Shown here: piece by piece, positions 8,913 through 18,046 of the stretch | Layout of the letters: every line of letters starts with the position of its first letter | Position numbering within the stretch: position 1 is the stretch's first letter | NCBI GenBank assembly: GCA_021821085.1 | Contig: JAKACV010000016.1 | Location: 1 to 52,212, forward strand | Source of the DNA: Bacillota bacterium | GTDB taxonomy: Bacteria; Bacillota; Bacilli; Alicyclobacillales; SLC66 | DNA length: 52,212 nt | Direction: 5' to 3' | Translations under genes and position numbers: made by a program | Notes under the pieces: model-generated | Database searches by the model: none | Told to the model about the DNA's origin: nothing | The model's input: the letters and a program-made list of their open reading frames with translations, nothing else

Positions 8913-10253
8913 ATGTTTAAAAAAATTCTTATCGCAAATCGCGGAGAGATTGCTGTTCGCATTATTCGTGCATGTCAAGAATTAGGGATTCAAACTATCG
9001 CGATATACTCAGAGGCTGATCGTGAAGCGCTGCATGTACAATTAGCGGATGAAGCGTACTGTGTAGGGCCGACTGCAAGCAAACAAAGTTACCTTAATAT
9101 ACCAAACATCATGTCTGTTGCTACTTCTATAGGTGTCGATGCCATTCATCCAGGCTATGGATTTCTCTCGGAAAACGCCGATTTTGCAGAGGTGTGTGCA
9201 GCTGTTGGAGTAAAGTTTATCGGACCGAATCCTAATGCCATTGAAAAAATGGGAGATAAAGCGACTGCTAAGGCGACAATGAAGCAAGCAAATGTTCCTA
9301 CCGTACCAGGAACGGATGGGTTGATTCAGAATGAAGATGAAGCTGTGGCGGTTGCGCATGAGATAGGTTATCCGGTGATTATCAAGGCGACAGCTGGCGG
9401 GGGCGGTAAAGGCATTCGCATCGTGCAGTCGGAAGAGGAGTTGAAGCAGGCTATTTCGATTGCAAAAACAGAAGCTGGTTCTGCTTTTGGCAATACTGGA
9501 GTCTATCTTGAAAAGTATTTGGTGCGCCCGCGTCATGTTGAGATTCAGGTGTTAGGTGATCAATTCGGCAATGCTATTCATCTTGGTGAGAGGGATTGCT
9601 CTGTACAACGTCGTTTGCAAAAATTAGTCGAGGAGTCCCCGTCACCAGCGTTATCGTCAGAGATTCGTGCAGCGATGGGAACTGCAGCAGTTGCTGCGGC
9701 GAAAGCAGTGCAGTATGAGGGAGCAGGGACGATTGAGTTTTTACTCGATGAGGATGGCTCGTTTTATTTCATGGAGATGAATACTCGAATTCAGGTAGAG
9801 CACCCTGTTACAGAATTTGTTACTAGCATTGATCTTGTGCGAGAGCAAATATTGATTGCAGCAGGTAATCCGATTTCCTATCGGCAAGAGGATGTGATAC
9901 AGCGCGGACATGCGATTGAATGTCGTATTAATGCGGAAGATCCGGAGAAAAATTTCATGCCGTGTCCAGGCCCTATTGTAACTTATTTGCCTCCTGGAGG
10001 GTTTGGTGTGCGTGTCGATAGTGCAGCATATCAAGGCTATATTGTGACACCGTTTTACGACTCAATGATAGCCAAGTTAATTGTGTGGGCGCCTAATCGA
10101 CAAGAAGCGATTGAGCGAATGAAACGTGCATTGGGCGAATTTCAGATTGAAGGGATCCAAACGACGATACCCTTTCATTTGCGACTCCTGGAGCATCCTG
10201 CGTTTGTTGAAGGGGACATTAATACGCGTTTTCTTGAGATCCATACGGTGTAA
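8913..10253 (+). CDS. accC: Biotin carboxylase subunit of acetyl-CoA carboxylase
   Basis: ATP-grasp enzyme that carboxylates the biotin on AccB using bicarbonate. The 446 residues start [17 protein letters not shown], the invariant beginning; the glycine-rich ATP loop [12 protein letters not shown] is near residue 163, and [15 protein letters not shown] near 288 contains the conserved metal-binding Glu, Asn and catalytic Arg. CGGAGG is placed 8 bases before the ATG. No carboxyltransferase genes follow; in this lineage accDA lies elsewhere. Confidence 0.97.
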   Translation: MFKKILIANRGEIAVRIIRACQELGIQTIAIYSEADREALHVQLADEAYCVGPTASKQSYLNIPNIMSVATSIGVDAIHPGYGFLSENADFAEVCAAVGVKFIGPNPNAIEKMGDKATAKATMKQANVPTVPGTDGLIQNEDEAVAVAHEIGYPVIIKATAGGGGKGIRIVQSEEELKQAISIAKTEAGSAFGNTGVYLEKYLVRPRHVEIQVLGDQFGNAIHLGERDCSVQRRLQKLVEESPSPALSSEIRAAMGTAAVAAAKAVQYEGAGTIEFLLDEDGSFYFMEMNTRIQVEHPVTEFVTSIDLVREQILIAAGNPISYRQEDVIQRGHAIECRINAEDPEKNFMPCPGPIVTYLPPGGFGVRVDSAAYQGYIVTPFYDSMIAKLIVWAPNRQEAIERMKRALGEFQIEGIQTTIPFHLRLLEHPAFVEGDINTRFLEIHTV

Positions 10254-10300
10254 TCCTTTTTGCAAAGCGGATTTTGACAGTCGTGCTTTTACGTCCAATT

Positions 10301-10309
10301 TGTTATAGT
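10301..10309 (+). promoter_or_regulatory. Extended -10 promoter before asp23
   Basis: TG-T-TATAGT forms an extended -10 element about 43 bp before the asp23 start. A TTGACA at 10274-10279 is 24 bases away, too far for a normal -35. Confidence 0.4.
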
Positions 10310-10351
10310 GAGAGCAGTGCTATCGCGAACAAGCACAGAGGAGGCCTCGGG

Positions 10352-10765
10352 ATGGCTATAAATGGAATGTTGCCGGCTGAAGTTGGTTCAAGTGATATGG
10401 GGACTACGCAAATTGCCAATGAGGTGATTGCAGTGATTGCGGGGCTTGCTGCGACCGATGTAAGAGGCGTCTCAGATATGAGTGGTGGAGTCGTAGGTGG
10501 GATTGCGGAGCGGTTGGGGCGCAAGAATTTAAGCAAAGGTGTAAAGGTAGATGTTTCTCCAGATGAGCGGCAGTGTTCGATCGATCTTTCAATTATTGCT
10601 GAGTTTGGTTTTAGAATTCCGGAAGTGGCCTCTGAAATTCAAGAAAATGTAAAGCGAGCTATCGAAGGGATGACTGGTCTAGAAGTGACATCCGTCAATG
10701 TCAGCGTACTCGGGATTGCCTTTCGTCATGACGAAGTGGATGATCGAGATAAGTTGCGTGGATAG
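10352..10765 (+). CDS. Asp23/Gls24 family envelope stress protein
   Basis: Cytoplasmic Asp23 protein. In staphylococci Asp23 is tethered to the membrane by AmaP and lack of it triggers cell-wall stress responses; in Bacillus the paralogue YqhY lies between accBC and nusB and is linked to acetyl-CoA carboxylase activity. The 137 residues contain the family core IANEVIAVIAGLAATDVRGV and the C-terminal VTSVNVSVLGIAF. ATG at 10352 is preceded by GAGGAGG (7 bases); earlier in-frame codons have no ribosome site. It forms an operon with an AmaP-like gene and a DUF2273 gene, the usual trio. Confidence 0.92.
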   Translation: MAINGMLPAEVGSSDMGTTQIANEVIAVIAGLAATDVRGVSDMSGGVVGGIAERLGRKNLSKGVKVDVSPDERQCSIDLSIIAEFGFRIPEVASEIQENVKRAIEGMTGLEVTSVNVSVLGIAFRHDEVDDRDKLRG

Positions 10766-10771
10766 ACGCTT

Positions 10772-10816
10772 CTTGGCCTCCGCTAGTGAACATCGTATGA
10801 TGTATGCGGGGGCCTT
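10772..10816 (+). terminator. Possible attenuator hairpin between asp23 and amaP
   Basis: GGCCTCCGC and GCGGGGGCC pair (one G-U) around a loop of about 22 bases, followed by TTCTCC. The T-run is poor, so it may trim the message rather than stop it. Confidence 0.35.
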
Positions 10817-10839
10817 CTCCACGAAGGAGGAGGGATCCG

Positions 10840-11358
10840 GTGGCACTGTTTGATCGATTATTATTACGATTATTTAGTTTACTTGTGTTCGTCAATGTGG
10901 TGTGGACGATTATGGGTTTACTTGGGGTTCCCTTTGTTCTATACACAACGGTTAATTCCAGATCAGCGTATATCGCATTGTGGATCAACTTAATTCTCAT
11001 GATCGTACTGGCACTGCGCTTTCTGTTTTATCGAGTTTTGCATCGTCGCAAGCCTTCGTTCATTAAAACAGTCGAAACTGGTGAAATCCGTATCGGATAT
11101 GAGACGGTGAAGGAGTTAGCGCATCGTGCTGCAAAGCAAGTACGGGGTGTTGAACGTTTGCATACCAGAATTAGCGCGGATGCACAAGGACTGGTTGTTT
11201 CACTTGATGTACGATCGCATCCGGACACTGATGTGACAGCGATGAGCGAACAAATACAACAGATGGTTGCTGAAGCGATCCGCAACTACACTTCACTTTC
11301 GGTGTCAAAAGTGCACGTGCATATTGCCGCCATCGCTCCAGAGGTCACGGCAAAATGA
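10840..11358 (+). CDS. amaP: AmaP-like membrane anchor of Asp23
   Basis: Membrane protein expected to hold the Asp23 protein at the envelope. Two transmembrane helices (about residues 8-30 and 41-60) are followed by a cytoplasmic Asp23-like domain (about 78-165, with AAKQVRGVERLHTRIS). The GTG at 10840 follows AAGGAGGAGGG by 6 bases; an upstream ATG at 10804 would add a basic tail and has no ribosome site. It is between asp23 and the DUF2273 gene, all within about 1.3 kb. Confidence 0.85.
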   Translation: MALFDRLLLRLFSLLVFVNVVWTIMGLLGVPFVLYTTVNSRSAYIALWINLILMIVLALRFLFYRVLHRRKPSFIKTVETGEIRIGYETVKELAHRAAKQVRGVERLHTRISADAQGLVVSLDVRSHPDTDVTAMSEQIQQMVAEAIRNYTSLSVSKVHVHIAAIAPEVTAK

Positions 11359-11376
11359 GAATGAGGAGGGCGAACA

Positions 11377-11607
11377 GTGGAGAAACTCATTGTGTTTTTT
11401 CACAAAGTAGCTACGTTACCTAGACGGTATCTTGGAGTTCTTGTAGGGATATTGTTTTGGTTGCTGATTCTTTTTTTTGGTTTTTTTCCTACGCTTTTAC
11501 TCGCTGTTTTTGTTGCAATTGGATATTCTGTTGGGAAGTTCGTGGACGATCGTGCAAATGTTCAAGAATTCGTGCATCGTCTGTTACAAACGGATCGGTT
11601 TGAATAG
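11377..11607 (+). CDS. DUF2273 small membrane protein
   Basis: A 76-residue protein with a long hydrophobic region (about 15-50, YLGVLVGILFWLLILFFGF, typical of DUF2273), followed by DDRANVQEFVHRLL. Such proteins accompany asp23 and amaP in many Firmicutes and may take part in the same membrane complex, but the biochemical role is unknown. GTG start with GAGGAGGG 5 bases upstream. It precedes nusB by 17 bp. Confidence 0.85.
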   Translation: MEKLIVFFHKVATLPRRYLGVLVGILFWLLILFFGFFPTLLLAVFVAIGYSVGKFVDDRANVQEFVHRLLQTDRFE

Positions 11608-11624
11608 TTGTTGGAGGGTATTGT

Positions 11625-12068
11625 GTGAGTCGTCACAGGGCAAGAGAGAGTGCGTTGCAAACGTTATTCCAGTTAGAGATGAATGATCTAGAGCAAGAGC
11701 AAGCGGTGCAATATACACAGACTGTCCTTACAGAGACAGTGGGTGAACGTTCTGTTAATATGACATACTTTCGCAAGCTTGTTTCTGGCGTATTAAGCTA
11801 TAAAGTATATATTGATGGGATATTGAATCGGTATAGTCAAGAATGGGAAGTATCCCGTATGCCTGGTGTGGATCGTTGTGTTTTGCGTATTGCGTTATAT
11901 GAGTTGTTATTTGAGGAGGACCTACCTGTAGCGGTGGTAATCGATGAGGCAGTTTCTCTTTGTAAGGCATACGGAACAGAACGATCTTCAAAATTTGTAA
12001 ATGGTGTCTTGTCTGGTTTGTTGGATGAATTGCCGCAATTACGTGCGCATCGTTTACAGACGCCATGA
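11625..12068 (+). CDS. nusB: Transcription antitermination factor NusB
   Basis: RNA-binding all-helical protein that joins NusE (S10) at boxA during rRNA antitermination. 147 residues; begins SRHRARESALQTLFQLE and contains WEVSRMPGVDRCVLRIALYE and EAVSLCKAYGTERSSKFVNG, both family signatures. GTG start with TTGGAGGG 6 bases upstream. Its end overlaps the start of the next gene by 4 bp (ATGA). Confidence 0.95.
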   Translation: MSRHRARESALQTLFQLEMNDLEQEQAVQYTQTVLTETVGERSVNMTYFRKLVSGVLSYKVYIDGILNRYSQEWEVSRMPGVDRCVLRIALYELLFEEDLPVAVVIDEAVSLCKAYGTERSSKFVNGVLSGLLDELPQLRAHRLQTP

Positions 12069-13081
12069 CGAACGGTGTGAAGAGGATGGGACTGCAAGAG
12101 GAAACGGGTTGTGTTCTTGGAGTTGATACAAGTAATTATACCACGTCCATTTGCCTTTTGGATCGAGACGGCCGTATTGTGTATGAACAGCGCAGAGCAT
12201 TGTCCGTGCCGAAAGGGGAGCATGGATTGATGCAATCGGCTGCGTTATTTCAGCATGTCGTTCACTTGTCACAGATGATTTCGCAGATGCGGCCTGCTCT
12301 TTGTTCTTGTTCTCTGAAGGCAATTGGTGTGAGTACAAAACCACGCTCACAGCAGGGTTCTTATATGCCTGTGTTTCGCGCAGGCGATTTGGCAGCGCAA
12401 AGTATCGGAGTTGGGGCTTCCGTTCCTGTGATCGAAACAAACCATCAGTCTGGTCATATCATGGCGGGCTTGATTACGGCAAAGATGGACGTGGACTTTG
12501 GAGAATCCTTTTTGGTCATTCACCTATCCGGTGGGACGACAGATATGTTACTTGTGACGCGTGATCACCATGATTTTCAGGTGCAGTTGCTTGCATCTAG
12601 TTTAGATTTGCATGTAGGGCAATATGTAGATCGTATTGGAGTTCAACTTGGTCTCCCCTTTCCTGCGGGTAAACATCTCGAACGGCTGGCGAGGGACTGG
12701 GAAGAGAAGGAGTTACCCTATCTGCCCTCGGCCGTTCGTGAAGGTTCGCCAAGTTTTTCGGGGCCGTTATCTGCAGCGCAAAGGTTGCATGAGTCGGGGA
12801 TACCGCATGCGGCAATTGCGGCCGCTGTACAGCGATCGGTTGCGACGACGATTGAGAAGATGCTTCGGCATGCATTTTTTAATACAGGGATCAAGCGTGC
12901 TCTTTTGGTTGGCGGGGTTGCATCTAATCAGACCATTCAACAAAGATTGCGCAAGCGTTTTGGAATGGACGCGACGAGTTCAGGGGCTTTGAATTTTTGC
13001 GCGCCGCAATATGCATCAGACAATGCGTTTGGGGTAGCGCATATCGCACGCACAGCGTTGGATCCATGGTTTTCTAAATGA
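12065..13081 (+). CDS. TsaD/Gcp paralogue (M22-type ASKHA protein)
   Basis: A member of the Kae1/TsaD superfamily but not the canonical tRNA t6A enzyme. The 338 residues open with the nucleotide-binding GVDTSNYTTSICLLD, have the HxxxH metal pair in TNHQSGHIMAGL (about 132-136), the phosphate loop HLSGGTTDMLL (about 163), and end with LLVGGVASNQTIQQRL and YASDNAFGVA. The usual TsaD sequence NHLEGH is altered to NHQSGH. Genes of this type lie between nusB and the folD/xse cluster in several Alicyclobacillus and Paenibacillus genomes and are usually annotated O-sialoglycoprotein endopeptidase, a name inherited from an old and doubtful activity. Substrate unknown. Confidence 0.75.
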   Translation: MTNGVKRMGLQEETGCVLGVDTSNYTTSICLLDRDGRIVYEQRRALSVPKGEHGLMQSAALFQHVVHLSQMISQMRPALCSCSLKAIGVSTKPRSQQGSYMPVFRAGDLAAQSIGVGASVPVIETNHQSGHIMAGLITAKMDVDFGESFLVIHLSGGTTDMLLVTRDHHDFQVQLLASSLDLHVGQYVDRIGVQLGLPFPAGKHLERLARDWEEKELPYLPSAVREGSPSFSGPLSAAQRLHESGIPHAAIAAAVQRSVATTIEKMLRHAFFNTGIKRALLVGGVASNQTIQQRLRKRFGMDATSSGALNFCAPQYASDNAFGVAHIARTALDPWFSK

Positions 13082-13089
13082 TTGGTTTG

Positions 13090-13114
13090 ACTGTTGTGCT
13101 GTAGTATACTAGAT
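13090..13114 (+). promoter_or_regulatory. Sigma-A-like promoter of the ferredoxin-NADP reductase gene
   Basis: TTGGTT, 17 bases, TATACT, ending about 57 bp before the TTG start. The -35 has two mismatches to TTGACA, the -10 has one to TATAAT; coordinates are good to within a few bases. Confidence 0.4.
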
Positions 13115-13170
13115 AAGGTGTTTTTGATAAAGTTGTCTAAAGAAATTGCGTAAGCAAGGGAGGATTTTTT

Positions 13171-14181
13171 TTGATCACAGAATCGAAACTTCCAATTGAT
13201 GAAAAGATTTATGATATCACCGTAATTGGTGGTGGACCCACAGGACTGTTCACTGCATTTTATGCGGGAATTCGGAATGCAACCACTAAAATTATTGACA
13301 GTTTACCACAACTTGGTGGGCAATTAGCCGAATTATATCCTGAAAAATTTATCTACGATGTCGCTGGCTTCCCGAAGATTCGAGCGATGGATCTTGTGGA
13401 TCAGTTGATCCAGCAGACAAGCCAATACCACCCCGCGGTTTGTTTGGGGGAAAAAGTTCTTCATCTTACAAAACGTGAAGATGGCATTTTCGAGTTAGAA
13501 ACAGATCATAAAATTCATCTCTCTAGGTCAGTTATCGTGACGGCAGGCATTGGAGCATTCTCTCCTAAATCATTGCCTGCAGAAAATGTAAAAAAATTCG
13601 AAGGTAATGGGATTTACTATTACATTGATGATGTGAAACGTTTCAAGGACAAGCGGGTAGCTGTTGTGGGTGGGGGCGACTCTGCGGTTGATTTTGCGTT
13701 AATGCTTGAAGGTGTCGCATCGAAAGTAGTATTACTTCATCGTCGCGATCAATTCCGCGCACATGAGGAAAATGTTAAAACACTATATGCATCTGGTGTC
13801 GATGTGAAGACGTTTTATGAATTGAAGGCAGTTCATGGCGATGAACAAATTACCAGTGTGACGATTATGGAAAATCGCACGAAGGAAACAATGGATTTGG
13901 AAATGGATTTGATTATTGGTAGCTTAGGATTTACTGCGTCATTAGGTCCGATACTTGAGTGGGGTCTTGAAGTAGACGACAATGAGATTGTCGTAAACAC
14001 ACGTATGAGTACAAATATCCCCGGAGTATATGCAGCGGGGGATATTGTTACGTATCCTGGGAAAATAAAGCTAATTGCAACAGGTTTTGGAGAGGCGCCA
14101 ACGGCGGTAAATAATGCCAAAATGTATCTGGATCCATTATCGAAGCTTCATCCAGGGCACAGCAGCAGTCGTAAAGAATAG
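13171..14181 (+). CDS. Ferredoxin-NADP reductase (TrxB-like type)
   Basis: FAD enzyme that moves electrons between NADPH and ferredoxin or flavodoxin; Bacillus YumC is the characterised relative. Of 336 residues the FAD site is IGGGPTGLFTAFYAG (about 19-33), the NADP site VAVVGGGDSAVDFALML (about 161-177), and the second FAD motif is VYAAGDIVTYPGK (about 288). The CxxC redox pair of thioredoxin reductase is missing, which separates it from TrxB. TTG start with AAGGGAGG 7 bases before. It stands alone with its own promoter, 32 bp upstream of the folD leader. Confidence 0.9.
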   Translation: MITESKLPIDEKIYDITVIGGGPTGLFTAFYAGIRNATTKIIDSLPQLGGQLAELYPEKFIYDVAGFPKIRAMDLVDQLIQQTSQYHPAVCLGEKVLHLTKREDGIFELETDHKIHLSRSVIVTAGIGAFSPKSLPAENVKKFEGNGIYYYIDDVKRFKDKRVAVVGGGDSAVDFALMLEGVASKVVLLHRRDQFRAHEENVKTLYASGVDVKTFYELKAVHGDEQITSVTIMENRTKETMDLEMDLIIGSLGFTASLGPILEWGLEVDDNEIVVNTRMSTNIPGVYAAGDIVTYPGKIKLIATGFGEAPTAVNNAKMYLDPLSKLHPGHSSSRKE

Positions 14182-14234
14182 CGTACCTTTGTATGAAGAG
14201 CGACTCATAAGCTGTGGCGATTGGAGTGTATGAG

Positions 14235-15080
14235 ATGGCACAGATAATTGATGGTAAAAAATGGTCAGGAATTAGCCGTGAAGAAACGAAAGGTGTCGTG
14301 GACTCCCTGCATAAGCAGGGAGTCCGACCCGGTCTCGTCGTAATTTTAATTGGTGAGCATCCTGCATCGATGAGTTACGTGCGGGGGAAAGACAAAGCAG
14401 CAACGGCTGCTGGATTATATTCTGAGATGATTCACTTGCCATCAAGTACAACGGAGTCAGCGCTTTTACAACTGATCGACCGATTAAATGGCGATGATCG
14501 GTTTCATGGCATTTTAGTTCAGTTGCCGTTGCCTTCTCATATGAATGAGAAGGCGATTATTCATGCAATTGCTCCGCATAAAGATGTCGACGGGTTTCAT
14601 CCTGTCAATGTCGGAGCGTTGGACCTTGGTTTATCAGGATTTGTTCCATGTACACCACTTGGAGTCATGAAATTACTTACTTATGAAAGTATTGAAGTGG
14701 CCGGTAAGCATGCAGTTGTCATCGGACGTTCCAATATCGTAGGGAAACCAATGGTGCAACTTTTATTGCGCCATAATGCAACGGTAACAATATGCCATTC
14801 GAAAACGCAAGATCTCCCGAATATCACTCGGCAGGCTGATCTGTTGATTGCGGCTATTGGTAAACCTAACGTTATTACGGGAAATATGATTAAACCCGGG
14901 GCAACCGTCATTGACGTTGGAATCAATCGAGTTAATGGGAAGCTTTGTGGGGATGTGGATTTTGCATCGGCAAGTCAGGTGGCGCAATATATTACTCCTG
15001 TACCTGGAGGAGTAGGACCAATGACCATTGCGATGTTGTTGCAAAACACAGTCGATGCTGCGATGAAACTGGCACACTAA
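14235..15080 (+). CDS. folD: Methylenetetrahydrofolate dehydrogenase/cyclohydrolase
   Basis: Bifunctional NADP-dependent 5,10-methylene-THF dehydrogenase and methenyl-THF cyclohydrolase, supplying one-carbon units. The 281 residues contain the active-site YVRGKDKAA (Tyr-x3-Lys, about 48-56), the loop DGFHPVNVG and the Rossmann motif VVIGRSNIVGKPM. ATG at 14235 is chosen since GGAGTG lies 7 bases upstream and the protein then begins MAQIIDGK. It is the first gene of folD-xseA-xseB-ispA. Confidence 0.95.
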   Translation: MAQIIDGKKWSGISREETKGVVDSLHKQGVRPGLVVILIGEHPASMSYVRGKDKAATAAGLYSEMIHLPSSTTESALLQLIDRLNGDDRFHGILVQLPLPSHMNEKAIIHAIAPHKDVDGFHPVNVGALDLGLSGFVPCTPLGVMKLLTYESIEVAGKHAVVIGRSNIVGKPMVQLLLRHNATVTICHSKTQDLPNITRQADLLIAAIGKPNVITGNMIKPGATVIDVGINRVNGKLCGDVDFASASQVAQYITPVPGGVGPMTIAMLLQNTVDAAMKLAH

Positions 15081-15122
15081 CGATAACTCCCATCATTATA
15101 TCCACCATGGTTCGTCTATGGG

Positions 15123-16493
15123 ATGGAGGTAAGATCGATCGCAACTGTCTATACGGTTTATGAGGCAACATCAATGCTAAAGCGCGTGATTCAAACATCA
15201 CCTGAATTAGCGCAACTGTCTGTACGTGGAGAAGTATCAAATCTTAGTCGACCTGCGAGTGGGCACGTGTACTTTACATTAAAGGATGATAAGGCACGCT
15301 TGCGGGTCGTTATCTTTGCGAGTCGGGTCCGTCTATTAAAGTTTCAATTGCGTGATGGGATGAATGTTATTGTACAAGGTAATATTGACGTATTCGAGCG
15401 TCTTGGCGACTATCAATTTTATGCTGAAACTGCTCAACCGGATGGACTCGGGGAACTCTATCTTGCTTTTGAACAATTGAAGGAGCATTTGCAACAGGAA
15501 GGTTTATTTGCGCAAGAGAGAAAACAATCTCTGCCATTGTATCCTGGGCGAATTGCTCTCGTTACATCGGCGACTGGTGCGGCTGTCCGCGATATGGTAA
15601 TTACTCTGTCAAGACGATATCCTAACGCGCATGTGTATGTAGTTCCTGTCGCTGTGCAGGGTGAGGATGCACAACGACAAATTGCTCAGGGAATTGAAAT
15701 CGTATGGAAAAATCAGATCGCCGATGTCATGATTGTGGGGAGGGGAGGCGGGTCGCTAGAAGAGTTATTTGCATTTAATTCTGAAATTGTCGCAAGAGCG
15801 ATTGCTGCCTCGCCCATTCCTGTGATCTCAGCTGTGGGGCATGAAACCGACACGACCATTGCCGATTTTGTTGCTGATGTACGGGCTGCAACACCGACTG
15901 CTGCAGCTGAACTTGTTGCCCCGGACAGACGAGAACTACTAGAACGGATCACAGGGTTAGCGCAGCGTATACGGCGATTTATCACCATGTATGTCGAACG
16001 TCAGTCCATCCGTTTACAACACGTGACAGAAAGCCGCGCGTTGATGGATCCCATGCATCGCATATCGATTTTGCATGAGCGTGTAGATCGTCTTGAGCCG
16101 CGTTTGCGATTACTTCTAAAACAGGCTGTAGAGGGTGGAACAAACACCACAAATCAACTAGAACTTCGACTTGCTCGGCATTCTCCACGTGAGCGGATCT
16201 TTTTATTACATGTTCAGCTTGACCGTTTAGAAGAGAGACAACGGCGTGAGATGAAGGATCGACTGGAATATGCAGAATTAACCGTGCAACGGTTGATCTC
16301 TTCGCTCGAACTTTTAAGCCCACTTGCAGTGATGAAACGCGGTTATGCAGTTATGTATCGCGCGCATGGTGATACGATGGTTACGAGCGCCACTCAGGTT
16401 CAACCTGGGGATTCACTTCATGTGGAAATGACGGATGGGTGGCTTGATTGTCAAGTATGGGGAGTGTATGAAAATGATGAACATCCCAAGTGA
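15123..16493 (+). CDS. xseA: Exodeoxyribonuclease VII large subunit
   Basis: Catalytic subunit of ExoVII, which degrades single-stranded DNA from both ends. 456 residues: N-terminal OB fold (VRGEVSNLSRPASGHVYFTLKD, about 38-60), a nuclease domain with GRGGGSLEELFAFN (about 203) and VGHETDTTIADFVADVRA, then a long helical coiled-coil and a C-terminal tail. The start is not well marked by a ribosome site. The 3' end overlaps xseB by about 20 bp. Confidence 0.94.
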   Translation: MEVRSIATVYTVYEATSMLKRVIQTSPELAQLSVRGEVSNLSRPASGHVYFTLKDDKARLRVVIFASRVRLLKFQLRDGMNVIVQGNIDVFERLGDYQFYAETAQPDGLGELYLAFEQLKEHLQQEGLFAQERKQSLPLYPGRIALVTSATGAAVRDMVITLSRRYPNAHVYVVPVAVQGEDAQRQIAQGIEIVWKNQIADVMIVGRGGGSLEELFAFNSEIVARAIAASPIPVISAVGHETDTTIADFVADVRAATPTAAAELVAPDRRELLERITGLAQRIRRFITMYVERQSIRLQHVTESRALMDPMHRISILHERVDRLEPRLRLLLKQAVEGGTNTTNQLELRLARHSPRERIFLLHVQLDRLEERQRREMKDRLEYAELTVQRLISSLELLSPLAVMKRGYAVMYRAHGDTMVTSATQVQPGDSLHVEMTDGWLDCQVWGVYENDEHPK

Positions 16494-16749
16494 TTCTAAT
16501 ACATCTGATGAATTGAATTTCGAAGCAGCACTTGGCAAACTTGAAGAAACGGTGCGAGCGTTAGAGGCTGGAGAACTTCCACTGGATGATGCTATCGCGA
16601 AGTTTCAACTCGGTATGCAACTTGTTCGCGCATGTCGTGAGAAGTTAGAAGTGGCCGAACACAAGGTTGAACTTGTCCTTGCAGCGGAACAAGGGATTGA
16701 AACGACTCCATTTATTATGGATACGAAAGGATTGAATACAAATGACTAA
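16474..16749 (+). CDS. xseB: Exodeoxyribonuclease VII small subunit
   Basis: Helical small subunit that binds the XseA coiled coil. About 91 residues with the family core FEAALGKLEETVRALEAGEL and LDDAIAKFQLGMQLVRACR. Several ATGs are in frame (16468, 16474, 16477); GGGGAG gives the best spacing for 16474. It overlaps both xseA upstream and ispA downstream, so all three are translationally coupled. Confidence 0.92.
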   Translation: MMNIPSDSNTSDELNFEAALGKLEETVRALEAGELPLDDAIAKFQLGMQLVRACREKLEVAEHKVELVLAAEQGIETTPFIMDTKGLNTND

Positions 16750-17635
16750 TTTTGATTATAACGAATATTATAAAATTTTAGGCAGTCGGGTAGATCGAGT
16801 GATGGATGACTATTTGCCGAGAGAAGATGTTTTTCCAGAAGTTCTTGCAGAAATTCTTCGCTATAGTGTCTTTGCGGGTGGAAAGCGCCTTCGTCCCAGT
16901 CTTTTACTCGCAACGGTTGAGGCGTTTGGACAAAATAGTGAACCCCTATTACCCGCTGCGGCTGCACTTGAATTCATGCATACCTATTCGTTAATCCATG
17001 ATGACTTACCTGCAATGGACAATGATGATTATCGTCGTGGTAAGTTGACTAGTCACAAAAAATTCGGTGAAGCCGCTGCTATTCTTGCAGGTGATGGCCT
17101 GATGTCGTTAGCGTTTCATGCCTTGGCGGATAGTGAAATAAGGCCTGATTTACTTGTCAAGATGATCAAGGAACTTGCGGATGCAAGTGGGATTCGAGGT
17201 ATGGTTGCAGGTCAGATGGCAGATATGTATTACGAGAATAAAGAAGTTAATTCGGAAACACTCGATTTTATTCACCAGTATAAGACGGCCGCAATGATTG
17301 TGGCGCCTTTGCGAATGGGGGCAATTTCTTGTTTGGCGAGTGAGGATACGCTCGCTGCACTTACTGAATTTGGTGTTGCATTAGGGCTGGCGTTCCAGGT
17401 TATGGATGATTTGTTGGATGTAATTGGCGATCAAGAGCAGCTTGGGAAGCGTCCGGGAGTAGATGTTCGCAAAGGAAAAGCTACATATCCAGCGCTCTAC
17501 GGGGTCGAAGCCTCACACAAAATGGTAGATCAACAAACAGCACGGGCAATTTCTGCGCTCGAACAAGCTAAGGAACTACGAAGTCCCGAATACCTGAGTG
17601 GAATTGCACAACTGCTGGCGGAACGAAATCGGTAA
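16742..17635 (+). CDS. ispA: Polyprenyl (farnesyl) diphosphate synthase
   Basis: Condenses isopentenyl diphosphate onto allylic diphosphates, giving farnesyl diphosphate for undecaprenol, quinone and heme side chains. The 297 residues carry both aspartate-rich motifs, DDLPAMDNDD (about 84-93) and DDLLDVIGD (about 222), and GGKRLRPSL near residue 45. The start overlaps the xseB stop. With dxs at 18047 it places isoprenoid synthesis genes side by side, as in Bacillus. Confidence 0.94.
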   Translation: MTNFDYNEYYKILGSRVDRVMDDYLPREDVFPEVLAEILRYSVFAGGKRLRPSLLLATVEAFGQNSEPLLPAAAALEFMHTYSLIHDDLPAMDNDDYRRGKLTSHKKFGEAAAILAGDGLMSLAFHALADSEIRPDLLVKMIKELADASGIRGMVAGQMADMYYENKEVNSETLDFIHQYKTAAMIVAPLRMGAISCLASEDTLAALTEFGVALGLAFQVMDDLLDVIGDQEQLGKRPGVDVRKGKATYPALYGVEASHKMVDQQTARAISALEQAKELRSPEYLSGIAQLLAERNR

Positions 17636-17703
17636 TTTTACAGTTTATTTCCTGCGTAGAGTCGCGATGTTCCGGTGACAATACAGCGCGGGAGGTGATT
17701 TCG

Positions 17704-17910
17704 TTGACAGTTGGCGTGAAAATGCAACAAACGATCGCATCAGCGGAAGGGGTTGCGGCAAACTTAAAGCAGTTTGCCCTTGAAACACAAGATCAGCAAG
17801 CTAAACAGATGTTTAATCAGCTTGCTCAAACAGTGGATAGCTGTGTGACAACCATGCAGTCTCGGTTGAATTATATCCAACAACAGGAGCCTCAATATCG
17901 TCAACAGTAG
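17704..17910 (+). CDS. DUF1657 small protein
   Basis: A 68-residue predominantly helical protein, begins TVGVKMQQTIASAEGVAANL and is rich in glutamine. It matches the DUF1657 pattern; such genes occur near spoVA genes and in sporulating species, but no function is established. TTG at 17704 follows GGGAGGTG by 6 bases. It is inserted between ispA and dxs and followed by its own hairpin, so it is a separate unit. Confidence 0.75.
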   Translation: MTVGVKMQQTIASAEGVAANLKQFALETQDQQAKQMFNQLAQTVDSCVTTMQSRLNYIQQQEPQYRQQ

Positions 17911-17936
17911 TCAATGTTCTTAATATGCGTCATTTT

Positions 17937-17971
17937 GGCATGGTATGGCAGATTGAATGGCCTACCATGCC
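17937..17971 (+). terminator. Hairpin after the DUF1657 gene
   Basis: Perfect 9-bp stem GGCATGGTA/TACCATGCC with a 17-base loop, followed by TATGATATACTTTTC, only a loose T-run. Confidence 0.55.
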
Positions 17972-18046
17972 TATGATATACTTTTCTCAACTTGATACTA
18001 CAATATGTTATGGACTTGCGGCGATATGAGGAGAGGATGACGTACC

